Assembly (NCBI GenBank): GCA_026413225.1
Contig: CM048552.1
Span: forward strand, 185,662,053 to 185,726,052
Direction of reading: 5' to 3'
DNA from: Otis tarda
Lineage: Eukaryota > Chordata > Aves > Otidiformes > Otididae
DNA: 64,000 nucleotides
Below are positions 1 to 12,600 of this stretch, one piece after another (position 1 is the stretch's first letter; every line of letters begins with the position of its first letter). Under the pieces are notes generated by a model. That model saw only the letters and a list, made by a program, of their open reading frames with translations. It made no database searches and was not told the DNA's origin. The translations under genes and the position numbers were made by a program.

Positions 1-3000
1 ACTATTACTGAGAATAAGATGGGAAAATGTGCGCAATTTTGCCTCTATGACCTCACAAGCTGTCAAATCTCATTTCTTTCCTATAAACTGAGATTTATAG
101 GTTTTTTTTAGCTTTTTGCAGGTATTTTGACATCCTTTCTGGAGGCTTTGTAATAATGTACAATGAGGTACATTATTGTACATTATACATTACCTCTACT
201 ATGAGGTGAGCAAAATCTGACAAGGAGGAGGTGGGGAATACTGCAAGGCAAGATATCAGATAAAAACCAGGAAAGGACATTTTCCTTGACCTCTCACTAA
301 TTTCTGATGTCACTAGTAAGGTTATGCCAGAAGTTTGCAAATAAGCCACACAGTATTATCCCAGAATATGCTATTCATGCTATGAGATGAGAAATAGAGG
401 AGTCACACCTGTGACTACTAGCACATCCTCCTTGTCAATGTGGAGAAAAGCCTGAGCTAAACCTGCCTGAATTCCTCCCATAGCCCTCCCCCTTCTCTTA
501 AACAGCCACAAAATATTTGCTCATCTTTCCAAACTCCAGTGTTGTACTAAGTTTTAATCCCGAAGAGAAGGAATGACATTTTCTCAGGATGTCACACAAT
601 AAAGATTGGGCCAAATGTAGTATCTGCAGTTAGTTAGAGCGATGGAACATTTGTTTGCCCCTCTAAGTTGTTTACCCAATTTATCTTTGCAGTTTGGTGG
701 CAGGTTGCCACCAAAGCATCTCATCCAGCATGCAGTTTCCACAGCATGGAGTTAACAAAACATTCAGATGTTTAATTGATTCTTGTCACTTTTCAGCCAT
801 CTTGCTTCATTAGGCATTTCCTTTGATCTCCAACTTGTCTCTTCTGGCTCCTGAAACATTATTTCTCATGGAGAATTAGCCTGATCTGACAAAAACCATT
901 TGCCTTTAATGAAAGTATTTCATGGGTTGAACACTTCAATATTGTTGCTGAGAGAGGGCTCACCAGAAGTATTTGTCAGTCCGTGCATTTTATTGACTTT
1001 AAGGTTACAATTATATAGAAAGCTGAGAATAAAAATGTAGGCCAGAAATTACTTTCTACCTTGTAAAATGCATTTTGATTTTATCTTATTTTACACGCTT
1101 TCTTTTCAGTTTGCAACAGTAATTTTTTACATGAAGCCAGATTTTTCTTGACATGGTGACATGGCTTATTTTTTGGAACTAATATTTGTACTAGGCAGTG
1201 GAAATTCTTTAAAACTTTGTCATTTCTTTGCATTGCTTTGAAAGGGGCTAACTTTTTGGAAAGTTTTTGATTTCTGCTGCAGCAGTGTAGTCATGGACTG
1301 ACAGCTAGCCCTCCAGTTAATGACTTGCAATGAACCACATGAGCATTCATTGCCAGGGACTACAAATATAATTTGTGGACCTGAGACCTAACGTGACATG
1401 CACGTAGAAGGTAAGTATCCATCTCATTCAATCAGCTGTGAAACAAAACATGCTTTTCTGAAAGCATGGCACTCTGACACGCTGTGCAGTATTGCACATT
1501 ACTCACCAGCACACAGACAAGAGTCTAAGCAGGGCCCTCCCAAGGCTGGGTCAGGGGATATGGCTGCCTTGTACTGTGACAAGCCATCGTCAGTCACCAT
1601 GGCTTTGTTGTCCCTGATTTTTGTCTGGGAGCTGTACTGAGACCTCGCAGGTCCTCCTCAGCCAACTGAGGCTTCCAGCACAGGCAGAGGGGGAGCAGAG
1701 GAGGCAGGCAGAGAATGGTGGAGCATGGCTAGGTTGAATGCATGCACAGGGTCGGGGTAAGCCTGAGGGCATAGGGCACTTCATATCTCAGAGGCACATG
1801 GGAACTGAAGGAGCAAGTCTACCAGAATATAAACCCTTCTAGGGTGAAGGTACCCATTAACAGGCCCTAGCTCTCCAGTGGTACCAAACTGACTGAGGGC
1901 CAAGGTGGGAAGGAGATGGCTTGAAGGTCAGGAAGGCAATATACTGAGAAATTAATCTGCCTTGCCCAAAGCACCTTCCATCTTTTTCCTCTCACACATA
2001 CCTCCCAGAGCTCCACTAACCCTCCTGGCCCTCTAAAACCCTCCTGACACATGGCAGTACCCTCCCACTGAACCACTGCCTCTCTGAATTTTGCTGCTGT
2101 CACTGGTGGGCTCTGCTCTCTCTTTCACTTACCCTTGGTAGCTTCAAGCAAGCCAGAGGCACATTCCTCTGCAGCACGCAGAACACCGAAAGCTTTCCAA
2201 ACCCCACAGAGACATAGTAGTGGAGGGATGTAGGGGGAGAGGAGTCAAAACTTTTAACTAAGACTATCCACAGTTCTAAAAATACGCATTTGCAGAACTT
2301 CAAACTCTCACCCATGCACTCTGTTCAAACTAGGACAGCAGCCTTTGAAGAGCAGTTGAATTTACAGATCCATTTGCCATTGTCTGTCTCCTACATGACA
2401 CTGAGTCACCATATATTATGGGCCTTGGAGATACATGTTCCAAATTGAAGGACAGGAGCAGGTAAATAAAGCAAAATATTTAACACTGAGTGGCACTGAC
2501 ATTTAATAGTGGAAAAAGTTTTTCTCAAAGATTGGACTTGATGTTACATTGTTTTTATGGCCGTGGTTTTTATGGTGGAAACGCAGACTGAGACAATATC
2601 TCTATAATTCCTAAATGGGACAGATATGAGATTTGAAACTAAAAATAGCCCACATTCTTTTTTCCTAAAAATTGCAGAAAGCCCTTCAAGCCAAAAAAAA
2701 AGAAAAGCTATAGTCAGTTTTTCTAACAGAAGAGGCTTTTTATCTCTCTAGGAAACTCAAACTCTCAACTTGGAAGCCTTTGAACTAATTCAGCCTTTAA
2801 TAGTATTTTAAATTCTATCATTTTGATGATGACCCAAACTCAAGGGAAAAAGCCATCTCTGTTCAATGGGTCATCTGGTGAAGCACTCAAGTCCTTTCTG
2901 ACTTTACATGTTGGCAAGAAAAGAAATCCATGCAAAAAGACAGTGTAGGGAAAAAATCACCTTCATTTCTAGGCAGTTGTATAGATGTCTGTGCTACTCA

Positions 3001-3523
3001 TTTCTCAATAGGAGTGTAAGTCAAGGAATAACTGCCTGAAGGGAAAGAGCTCACTCAGCTTCCTTTCGGACACTGAGAGTCTTGGTTTCTTTAGTGTAGT
3101 TCTTCACATGTGAAGTACCCAAAACCTGCGGGCATTTCCTAGAGAAGTGGGAAGAGCCATGGGTGAAGTACTGTTTAACATCTGTACCGACCTTGTCATG
3201 AAGGAGCAATGCAGCCAGTGGAGTTTGGTAAGCCGATGACTACACATCTATCTACTTCAGTTTGAGCTGATTTGTCCTGTAAGCTGTCCTGCAAGCTCAG
3301 ACCAGTTCCCCACACTTAAGGGTGTAGCACTGTTTCAGATATCCTTGGGGATCCCACACAGCTGCCACTTCCTGGAGCTGCCATTCCAGAAAGGCACACA
3401 CTTCCAGCAGGTCTCATGTCATATCTGCTAGATGCTTGAAGAAGTCTCAGATATGCAAAGGCATTTCAAAGAGCACCAGGTGACTTTATGCAGCAAATTG
3501 AACCTCCACTGACTATAATAGGA
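1..3523. other. Unique non-coding DNA, no gene recognised
   Basis: AT-rich sequence with no recognisable repeat body. Open frames are at most 80 codons, overlap on both strands and show no family motif, so none is called. The one distinct structure is a 10-bp inverted repeat at 152-177. I see no promoter, CpG island or RNA gene here. Confidence 0.7.
152..177. repeat. Short perfect inverted repeat (10-bp arms)
   Basis: AATAATGTAC at 152-161 is followed by a six-base spacer AATGAG and its exact reverse complement GTACATTATT at 168-177. The motif TACATTA then recurs twice more just downstream (about 179-191), giving a small cluster of direct repeats next to the hairpin. This is seen directly; no function is implied. 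Confidence 0.75.
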
Positions 3524-3976
3524 CACACAGAATAGCTTGGGTTACAAAGGACCTTCAAAGGTCATCTAGTCAAACTCCTCTGCAAGGAGCAGGGACATCT
3601 CCAACCAGATCAGGTTGCTCAGAGCCCCACCCAACTTGGCCTTGAACGTTTCCAGGGATGGGGCAACTTGTTCTACAACTCGCATTGTAAAAAATGTTTT
3701 CTTAGTATCTAATTGGAATCTACCTCCCTCTATTTTAAAACCATTACCCCTCATCCTATCACAACAGGCCCTACTAAAGAGTTTCTCCTCATCTTTCGTG
3801 TAGGCCCCCTTGAGGTACTGGAAGGCCACTATAAGGTCTCCCCGGAGCTTCCTCTTCTCCAGGCTGAACAGCCCCAACTCTCTCAGCCTGTCCTCATAGG
3901 AGAGGTCTCCAGCCCTCTGATCATCTTCATGGCCCTCCTCTGGACTTGCTCCAACAAGTCTACATCTACATTTAGA
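3524..3976 (-). mobile_element. CR1 LINE fragment, 3' end, minus strand
   Basis: The plus strand reads as the reverse complement of a CR1 3' region. A decayed tail (CACAGAATAGCTTGGGTT) leads into AAGGACCTTCAAAGGTCATC, then the conserved CCATTACCCCTCATCCTATC block and the AGGCTGAACAGCCCCAACTC block. It is 5'-truncated within the C-terminal part of ORF2, near 3976. The octamer tail is nearly lost, which suggests a moderately old copy. Confidence 0.93.
3566..3976 (-). pseudogene. CR1 ORF2 C-terminal fragment
   Basis: Minus-strand reading gives the conserved CR1 ORF2 carboxy-terminal region: [20 protein letters not shown], then [29 protein letters not shown] and SLETFKAKLGGALSNLIWLE, ending at a stop near 3566. 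This region lies after the RT thumb and has no catalytic residues. The RT core and endonuclease are absent through 5' truncation. The segment between FFTMRVVEQ and APSLETF is shortened relative to other CR1 copies here, which carry a W-N-R-L-P-type stretch (compare the 19500 copy). It is a dead fragment, not a host gene. Confidence 0.88.
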
Positions 3977-5430
3977 CACCTGAACTGACATGCCCACACA
4001 GTGGAGTTGAATCCCGGCCCATCTGTGCCAGTAGCACCACCTAGGGCATCACCAGTTCTCTTGACCTGTGCAAAATGCAAGTATCTTAAGCTACTATCAT
4101 GAGGCAGATCTCAGAAGTATCCTATGCATTTCTCTAACATTTCCTACATGGTACACAGCCTTGAGGTCCACAGCCTGCCAGATACATTTTAGAGGTGTCT
4201 GTGATCCAGACAGTGCTAGGAGAACAAATTTGCCCCCAGAAGACAGCCCTTACATGATTCCAACCAAGATGACACTTAGTGAATACAGTGGAGGCCCAGC
4301 CCATCCCCTAGATATAGAAAGATACAATTGCCCATATATAGACACAGAAGTTATTTGAGGTGCCCAAGGATATTTTGGCTTGTCATCAGCTGCTAGTCAA
4401 GGTGGTCACAGGTCTCATAGCTCCTGCATCCTATTCACCAGCCCCCTCCCTGCCAGGCTGTTCCTGAATGCCTCAAATGGTATTTAGATAACTGAATTGA
4501 GTTCCTAGTGTTTACAGATCATAGCTTGAGATTTCAAAACCAAATCATTGCTCCCATGAGGCTTCTTCTCAGTCCTAGTTCAGGTTGCATTAAGAGAAAC
4601 TATAACTCTGCATTACAATGTGTAATGTCATCGTTATCCTTCAAGATCAGCAGTCTCACACTGTGCCATGATTTCACTGCATTCATGAGAGTGTGTCCAG
4701 ACATCAGTACTATGACCAGACACTTACTTTTTTTATAGTAACTCTTTAAAATTTGAGGAGTTTTTCAGAGTACAAATCCCATTCAGTCATTTTTTGTTTT
4801 ATAATATTCACAAAAACCACTGGAAAATAATCACTTTTTCCTTCATGGCTGGGCAGGAAAGCTACATGTCTCCTTCCAAACATGTCTCTTTGACAAGGGG
4901 GCTAAATATAGCTGGTCATCAAAATAGCTTTGGTGCTCTACTTTTCAAACTACAGGTCTATTTTTCCAGCAGGAAAAAGAAAGTAAATGCTATCATTCTT
5001 TTACAAAAGAGCACCTTTTTAGCAGTCTAATTGGTCCATAAGCATAGGGCCAAATTTGTAGGAGGAGTGATCCCTGTGACACAAAGTAGTCCTTTAACAA
5101 AGGGATGCTGATTTTTCTCATCTGACCTTTGCATCCTTCTTGTGAAAGCAGCTGACGCAAATGTAGATGATTGCACGCAGACAACTCTAAAACTTACACT
5201 TGCTTTTTCTATTTTGTAATGGATCCACTCTCAGAGACGCAATTTGAAAAATGACTGTAAGGTATTTGCTACTTGGCAAAAATAGTGCTGCTTTTTAATG
5301 CCAAGACATATGTGACATCATATGCCTTTTGAAAAAAAAAAAAACCAACTTGAATTAGTATTCAGGAAAATAAGCTTTCTTTACTGCAATAACAAAATAT
5401 ATTGAACATTTTTTTAGTCCTTATGTGAAA
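3977..5430. other. Unique non-coding DNA
   Basis: No recognisable gene or repeat body. Open frames reach at most 96 codons (4068-4358) without family motifs. A run of 13 A lies at 5332-5344. Nothing else stands out. Confidence 0.65.
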
Positions 5431-5916
5431 CCATGCATCATGGTTTAGCCCCATTCAGCAGCTAAAATACCACACAGTCACTCACTTGCCCACTGGGATG
5501 GGGAAGAATCAGAAAAGAATCAGGAAAGAAAGAAAGAAATGCAAAACTCATGGGTTGGGATAAAAGCAGTTTAACAGAACAGCAGAGGAAGAGAAAACAC
5601 AGATGAAACCTAAAACCCGTGACAGAATATACTTAAGCACATAATTTACAGTACAATAGCTCCCAGTGAATCCTAATGCCCAGCTCCCTCCCAAGTAGCA
5701 AAACTTGCCCCTCAGCATCATCCCCGCTTTATATACTGAGCATAACATCACATGGGATGGAATGGCCCTTTGGCTAATTTGGGTAAACTGCCCCAGCTGT
5801 GGCTAATTAGTAAACTATCCAAGCTGTGTCCCCCAGTCACAGGGGCCACCAGCTCCAGCTCCTCTCCCAGCTCCAGCTGAAATTCACTCTATCCTAGCCG
5901 GAACCAGGACACCATG
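5431..5916 (-). mobile_element. Solo LTR (ERV, probably ERVL-like) with 5-bp target duplication
   Basis: The LTR spans about 5436-5911 in minus orientation; on its own strand it starts TGTCCTGGTTCCGG and ends near GGGGCTAAACCATG. It is flanked by identical CCATG at 5431-5435 and 5912-5916, a 5-bp target site duplication. No internal retroviral sequence adjoins, so it is a solo LTR, the usual product of LTR-LTR recombination. It shares a core with the LTRs at 47977 and 59694: a CATGGGTTGGGATAAAAGCA block, and the block running from ATACTGAGCAT into GGAATGGCCCTTTGGC. A GAAA run at 5522-5540 lies inside it. ERVL-type assignment is by end sequence and duplication length only. Confidence 0.85.
5729..5735 (-). 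promoter_or_regulatory. TATA-like element of the solo LTR
   Basis: On the LTR strand the sequence reads CTCAGTATATAAAGCGGGG, a good TATA-box match in the middle of the LTR where a U3/R promoter is expected. The same position is TATAAG in the 59694 LTR and a decayed TATATC in the 47977 LTR. Activity is not implied. Confidence 0.5.
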
Positions 5917-6493
5917 TAACTGCAGTAATTTTAAATCAAGCTAAGAAGTTGTTAGCACTTTCTCCTTTCACTACAAAGAGAGGCAAGGTTGAATTGCTGC
6001 ATTTAGTTTAAGTTCATTTTCCATATGGTTGCTTTAGACACAAGTCTTTTTTGATGGCCAGTCTGTAACTAATGAATGCTCAAGGCCAAAGTTCTCCCCA
6101 AGTTCTCATCTACTGCCCACCTGACCTCTGTGTCTCATTGAGGCTCTCTCCAATAAGAAGGCATGCTGCCTAAACCAGAAGCAAAAGATGGTCACACACT
6201 CTCTAGGAGCGTCTGGTTTACACCTATTTACCCTTACAATTCAGCAGTGATTTCTCAAATTTTATCATTTGTTTTCAAGGAACAATACATCATATAAAGA
6301 TCAGCACTGAAGAAAGCCACATGGGTATCAGGTTCTCACTAAATGCCTCCTATTCCTGAGCACAGCAGAAGAGAAACCAGCCAGGCTTCTAGTCCCAACA
6401 TGATCTGGATTCAAGCCAGCATTGGGAGATTAAATCAGCTCATAGTCACTGAGAGAGGAACTTCTTCCATGAAGAAATAGAAGGCTAGTATCT
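5917..6493. other. Unique non-coding DNA
   Basis: Short stretch between the solo LTR and a CR1 tail. I see no gene, RNA or repeat in it. Confidence 0.6.
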
Positions 6494-6653
6494 ACGGATG
6501 CCCCATCCCTGGAAATGTTCAAGGCCAGGCTGGATGAGGCTCTGAGCCACCTCATCTAGTCAGGGATGTCCCTGCTCCTTGCAGGGGGGTTGGACTAGAT
6601 GACCTTTGAAGGTCCTTTCCAACTCTAACCATTCTATGATTCTATGATTCTAT
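6494..6653 (+). mobile_element. CR1 LINE 3' end, plus strand
   Basis: A severely 5'-truncated CR1. It starts at GGATGCCCCATCCCTGGAAA, runs through TTCAAGGCCAGGCTGGATG and TTGGACTAGATGACCTTTGA, and ends in ATTCTATGATTCTATGATTC. Only the last codons of ORF2 and the 3' UTR remain. The 3' signature is well preserved, which suggests a fairly young copy. Confidence 0.95.
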
Positions 6654-9600
6654 TCTCATCCTCTTGGGCCATTTGACATGGATGAAGTCTTAGGAGAAGT
6701 GATGGGAATCTAATGTAGTAAGGTATAATAGACTGAATACTTCTTTTGATGGAGAGCCATCTAATAGGTGCTCACAGAAGACTGAACCTGCACCTCTCTT
6801 GCAGAAATGTGGAGGGTTGACTGACTTTATGGTCCTTCTTAGCAGCTGTACGTAGCCCCTGAGTAAACTGGTTAGACCAAATGAGCCAAATACCACCAAT
6901 AAGCAGGGAAGATACAGCTTTACCCACCCCCACTTTGGGGAAAATGCTTTACCTATAACAAAAGTGACAAGAAGTTATGGCAAGGTCAGATTAGATGAAG
7001 AACAGCAAGCAGGAGTCAAACCTAAGCATTGTCTCTATTCCAGCGGTGGGCAGAGAAAAGGCAGCGACAAGTCTAACACTGGAGAAAAGTATTATTTCTG
7101 TGATAGGTGCCCACCCAGCGATCAGTTCATCCGGTACATTAGGAAAGTTTGGGTTCTCCTTGTTGGTGCTAAGCCTTTCCAACTTGATGTGGAAAGCTAC
7201 AGGAGACCCACTAGATCCTTCCAGGTTTTCCTTACCCACCTTCCTCCAGGTTGGCTGGAAAGTGTGTTAAACCAGAATGGAACTAAAATAAACAAAACAA
7301 CCCTGGGATTTCCATGTGAAGGTTGGTCTTCCCAAGCATCACCTTCCTCTATTATGCTCAGGCAAAAGCGGGTCAACATTTTTCAGTCCTGTCTGTTGAG
7401 ACGGGAAAGAAAGGCAAAAAAAAATGCTTCTTTCCTGACAGATTCAGTCCAGTGTTATTATAAATTGTCTACGTTACTAGATCCTGCTTCAGCTGGCTGA
7501 GAAGCAGAGAAGGTGGTAAGTCAGCTGTCAGACCGTGTCAACCCATGCTACAAGGTTCCTATATCCTGTTGCCTAAAATAAAAATAACCTTTTTATTTTT
7601 TCCCCAAAAGGGACACTTAATTGAGGTAATAAAAGTGCACATTATACTTCAGCAACACTGATCAGCAAATCAATTTCTTTTTGCTCAGAGTAGCGCTTTT
7701 GATTTCTCAGCTGAGGCTTCAATGATCTGAAAAAAAATGCTTTCCAAAATTCTCAAGATGAAGGCTGTGGCTGGCAATTATATTCAAGGGGGCAAAGCAA
7801 CTATCTAGAAAAGAGATCCAGCTTGTCCATGCAGAAAAGACAGTGTCTGTGGGGGCTGAGTCAGGTAATGAAGTACTCCAGTAGGTAGGGACCATTGCAA
7901 CCCTGGCACACGGTTCTTCCAAAGCAGGTGGCTTTGTCATCTCCATACATATAAATGCATGTAAATATATGTTTATTTTTCTTTAAAATCCCTTCTGGAA
8001 CAAGACATGTCACTGCATTAATTTCCATTCCCCAAGTGCGGAAAGGAAGAGAGAACAAACAACACATGACAGATGTTATTCATATTGCATAAAGCTCTGT
8101 GGGAAGACATTCAAATACTAGCTGATCTATAAAAAATCTCAATAGAATAGACTTCATAGTAGATCTCACATATAAGATATGGCATAACAAGGAAGGCTGG
8201 TCAAGGCTTCCTTCGCACACACTGCCTGCTCCCCTCGAGTTGGGGGTGGTTGTCCCATGTATCGCGGACTGCACAGGAACATCCCTGTTCCAGGAATGCA
8301 CCATGTGCACAGGAGGATGCACATGGCATGGGAGCTGTGGGTAGTATTAGGAGTCTATTACCTGGAGAAGATCAAATGCTGGGTTTCTCACATCCACATG
8401 AAGCACACTGACTTTGGGGAAAATGCATTCCACAAGGCTCTGGAGAATCAAACTCATCTGATGTGCCTGCAAGACCTTATTCAGAAAGGAGCTTCCTTTC
8501 AGCCTCTGTTGAACACTTCTGTCCACCATATACTAGAAGCGAAAGAGGATTTGTAGAGCGAGGTGAATCCTCTTATTAGGTAGCTGGAAAACACAGCAAA
8601 ACTTTCAGGTGTATAGGCTACCTTTCATATCCTGGACAGGACCCACAAGCTTCAAGCAAAGCCCAGGCTGCAACCAACTGCTGTTAAGCTTAACGTGCTA
8701 ATGTTCATCAAGCAGATGACTTCAGAGGTGGCTGGTATCTGCAGAGCCAAGGAGTGTTAGCAAAAGATAGTAAGATTAACAGAGTGAAAGCCAGGTAATT
8801 ACCACCTGAAGGACACTGAGACATTGGAGGGCAAGGAAGGAGGAAAACCATAATATGACATAAAAGATCCCAAATCTTTTTAGTATCCAGCAAGATTTTG
8901 CATGTTATTATCTTGGCTTGTCTTTTGAAGATGTCTTGCCATTGCTATAAAGAGAAATGCATTTAATTATTTTACTTGGTTGAGATTAAATAAATACTTG
9001 TCATGAAATAAATCCTTCAAACCAGTGATGCAGATTTTGTTTAATCTTCTTGCCAGCCCCCACAAAAAAACCGGTAGGGCTGATCCTCTTTCCATTGAAG
9101 TCAACAGCAAAAACCTGTAACAGCTTAAATAGGAAGAGGATTAGATTCTGAATTAGGACCAAGAACACTGTTCGCTCACCTGTCCCAAACACTGCTTCTT
9201 CTAAAAAATCAAATCCAATATCATCTAGAACACCTGAGTTTTTCTTAAGCAATCTTTTATAACATTAATGGGCAGCCCTTCAAACAGCCATTGTGGATAA
9301 ACCTAATGCTGGTAGATACACAGCAGCAGTTTGGAAGCAGTACATTAATGTTCTTACTGTACTATTCAACTTTTTTTTTAATCAAAATTTACTTTTTAAC
9401 AAGGAGATGTTTACGACTGAGTCAAGTGAGAATGGAGGTACACAAAAGCACAGTCATGATTCTCTCCTGCTAGCCTGGTCCCTTGAAACAGTCAATAAAG
9501 TCGCCTTCTCTCATGAGTCTCCATATTGCCTCAGAGCCACGCACAAGAGCTGGAAACTATCTCCAAACGCTGAGTTGTCGCATTCCCTCCTGCCTTTTAT

Positions 9601-12600
9601 CTCATCAAATTGTTTTTCTTTCCAAAATTATATCTTTCTATCTTGAAAGAAACTGTGTGAGCTTTAATAACTTTCATACTACAGATGTGGACTGCTGAGG
9701 CTAGCAGCCTACCAGGTGTGGCAAAAGCCTCGGAGTGATGCTGCCAAGTCCTGAAAAAAAAACAGGCTGGGTTTTTGTGCTGGTTGTGGAGACAGAATTG
9801 TAAGGAGGGAGTGGTTACCAGTCAAGGGTAATTTTACCCTAAGAATCATGAAATTTGGGGTTGCCCTCATGTCAGAGGAGACTTGAACCAACCCTGACCT
9901 GATTTTGAGGGTTCTCAGCCTGCTGCTGGCTGTGGTCTTAAAATCTTGCAAATTCAGATCCTGAAATCTCCCAGTCTAGGCTGAATGGATGCTAAAAGCC
10001 AGGGCAGTGGAAGCAGAGAAACATTCCAACACAGAGGGAAGAATTTAAACCAATGTAAGAAACCCAGTCAAGACAGAGGCTAAAGAGTTTCTGTCTAAAA
10101 GTCTTTAAGAATTACAAGAGAAAAAAGCTGAATTGTCCTTTCATTTCAAATGACATCAGCAGATTTTCCCAGATCCCCTCTTTTCCCAGATGAATTAATT
10201 TTTCCTTAAGTAAAAAAATTTCACTGAGTATGGGCAATGTTTCTAAATACATCACTGTCATTGAAATTTCTGAGCTTCAGCTTGGGTAGGTCCTTTATGA
10301 GTTTCACATATTCTGCCTCAGAATATTTCGCATCTATAATTTTCAAGAAATGTAATGACCCAAAAAAAGAAAAGTAGAAAGAAAGAGCCAAAACTGCACT
10401 TGATTATTTTATGAATACTTCAAAACACTCAAAGCAAGACAATATTACTTATGAAAACATATTGCTTGGATATGGTTAGTGTATGCAAAACATTATACTG
10501 GATGCCAGGCAACTTTTCTAATACTACAGACGACAGAACTTGTGTGGAACAGAAGCAAAAGCAGTGTGCATCTACTTTAGCATTTGGTGGCAGTGATGCA
10601 CTTTTAAGTGAATTTCATTCTGATCTACATCACGCAGCAATCTCAGGGTATGTGAACTACATTCCTTATGGATGAGAGGCACCTATGGCCAGTGGCACCT
10701 AACGAGATACAGTTCACTGTCTACAGGATGGCCAGTCTGTTGAAGCAGACTAGAGTTGAGATTTCTCAATTGAAAAAAAAAAACTTGCTAGACCACTGTC
10801 TCATCAAGTTCAACCATTTGCTGTATATCCTTCACTTACTGTTTCACAGGCACATATGAATGACAGCTGACAGAGAATTTCCAAGCCTAGCAGAGTAAGA
10901 GGAAATCTTGACATGAACAGCAAGAAATGCAGAATTTCTTCCCAAGTACCTTTCAATATTTATGCTTGTAGTCTTCAGACCCACACAACGCAGCCATGTT
11001 TTTAGTCCTGCTCATGGGACCACTTAATGGAGAGCAGAGCTGATTTAGGATCGTGTTTTGAGTCACAAATGGTTGAAGGCTGTGACAGCACTCAGAGGAG
11101 GCCATATATGTTGCACTGTCCATATGGTCTCCTGAAGTCATCTGCTTTTGTGTGCTCTCAGAAATGGGACACTAAGCTAGGTTCATCTTGGGTCTGATTT
11201 AGCTTGGCCAGTCGTGTTGCAGGAGTTCTCAATGGTATCTGAACAACATGTCACCTCAGGCTGGTCATTCCACTCCTGGTACCATCACTGCTGCCTCTTT
11301 CACCTTGTAAATAATATTAAAACCTCTGATTCCCTCAAGCTCTCAACTTCTGACATGTCTGACAAAAAAAATGCCTTGAATCTGAGGGAATAATTTCATC
11401 GTTGATTTTGAAAGTTTGTGATCCCAATCACTCTGTATATTTTCTGTTTTATTTTGGTTTTAGAGGACCTACCATACTCAAGATCCTGTGCTTTTCGCTT
11501 CTGTTAGGAGAAAAAGAGCAAGCAAACAAAATTATGCACCGTGTTTCTTTTTCTCATCCCAGGGATGTTTCTGAGTATTTTCACATTTGCCATTTCAGCT
11601 GATTGGTCTCAGCCTGCAGAATTGACTGCTCACTGTATAAAATGAATGTATGAAAATGAGGCACAGCTAATACGCATTTTGTGAGATGTGTTTGCACACA
11701 GACATTTTCCCTTCCAATTTTAAATAAATATTATCCATAGAGTTCCTTGTCCTCCTCCTCTTAAAAGCACCATTTGTCACCTCAAAAACTTCTCTTCCCT
11801 GCTGTCTTCTAGCAAGATCTATGCTATCTTACAGTGGCTGAGAATCTGACAAGTTGCCAGAATTTTATATTTATGGTTTGATACTAGGCACTTTGATGAA
11901 TCAAAAGAAATACAAGTTTCAGACAGAAAATAGCAATTTGCTCAGTAAGTTTATTTTAGTGTGTGAGTAAGAGCTCACAGGGTGACCTTTTTGAGAGGAT
12001 TGTGGGGAGTAGTTCTGCTAAGTCTATTTTGCTGTAAAACTCCATGTTTCCTGAATGGGTATTTTATTATCTTGCTATTCATATGATTGTAAGGCTAATT
12101 TTTAACTTCTGGCAAAAACATCTATATTAATTGTAAGGCAAATCATGTATTTGTTGCAGGAAGAAGAGATAAGGAGTCACTCCAAGTCAAAGAAAGAGTG
12201 TTTGTTAAACAAAAAAAGTCTTAGCTGTGGTGTTATTTGCCTGTCTATGTGACTGATCTTCAAGACAGTTTGTATGAATTTTTGTGTTCCTCCAGAAATG
12301 CTCTTTTTCAAATGTAAGAGATATTTCTAAACTCAATCATAAAAATATTTTAAATATATTATAAGTATATTCTTTCTGATAATTATCACTTCATGGAGGA
12401 CAAGTTTCCCTCAAACCTAATGGAAAAGTCTTGATTTAGTAGTCATAATTAGTCCAGAAGCAACTGAAGGGTAAAATGTATTTGCACACATGTTCATCCA
12501 GACTTACAAGGAACAGACCTATTAATATTATAATTCGTGCAAAGACAACGCTCAAGCAGAAGAAAGACAAAAATATAACAAAAGGATTGTTCTCTGCCAA

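Noticed and set aside
8257-8556. 99-codon plus-strand frame in locally GC-richer DNA
   Set aside because: No recognisable motif, and an overlapping opposite-strand frame (8347-8529) argues against coding. It is within the length range expected for random frames in a window of this size.
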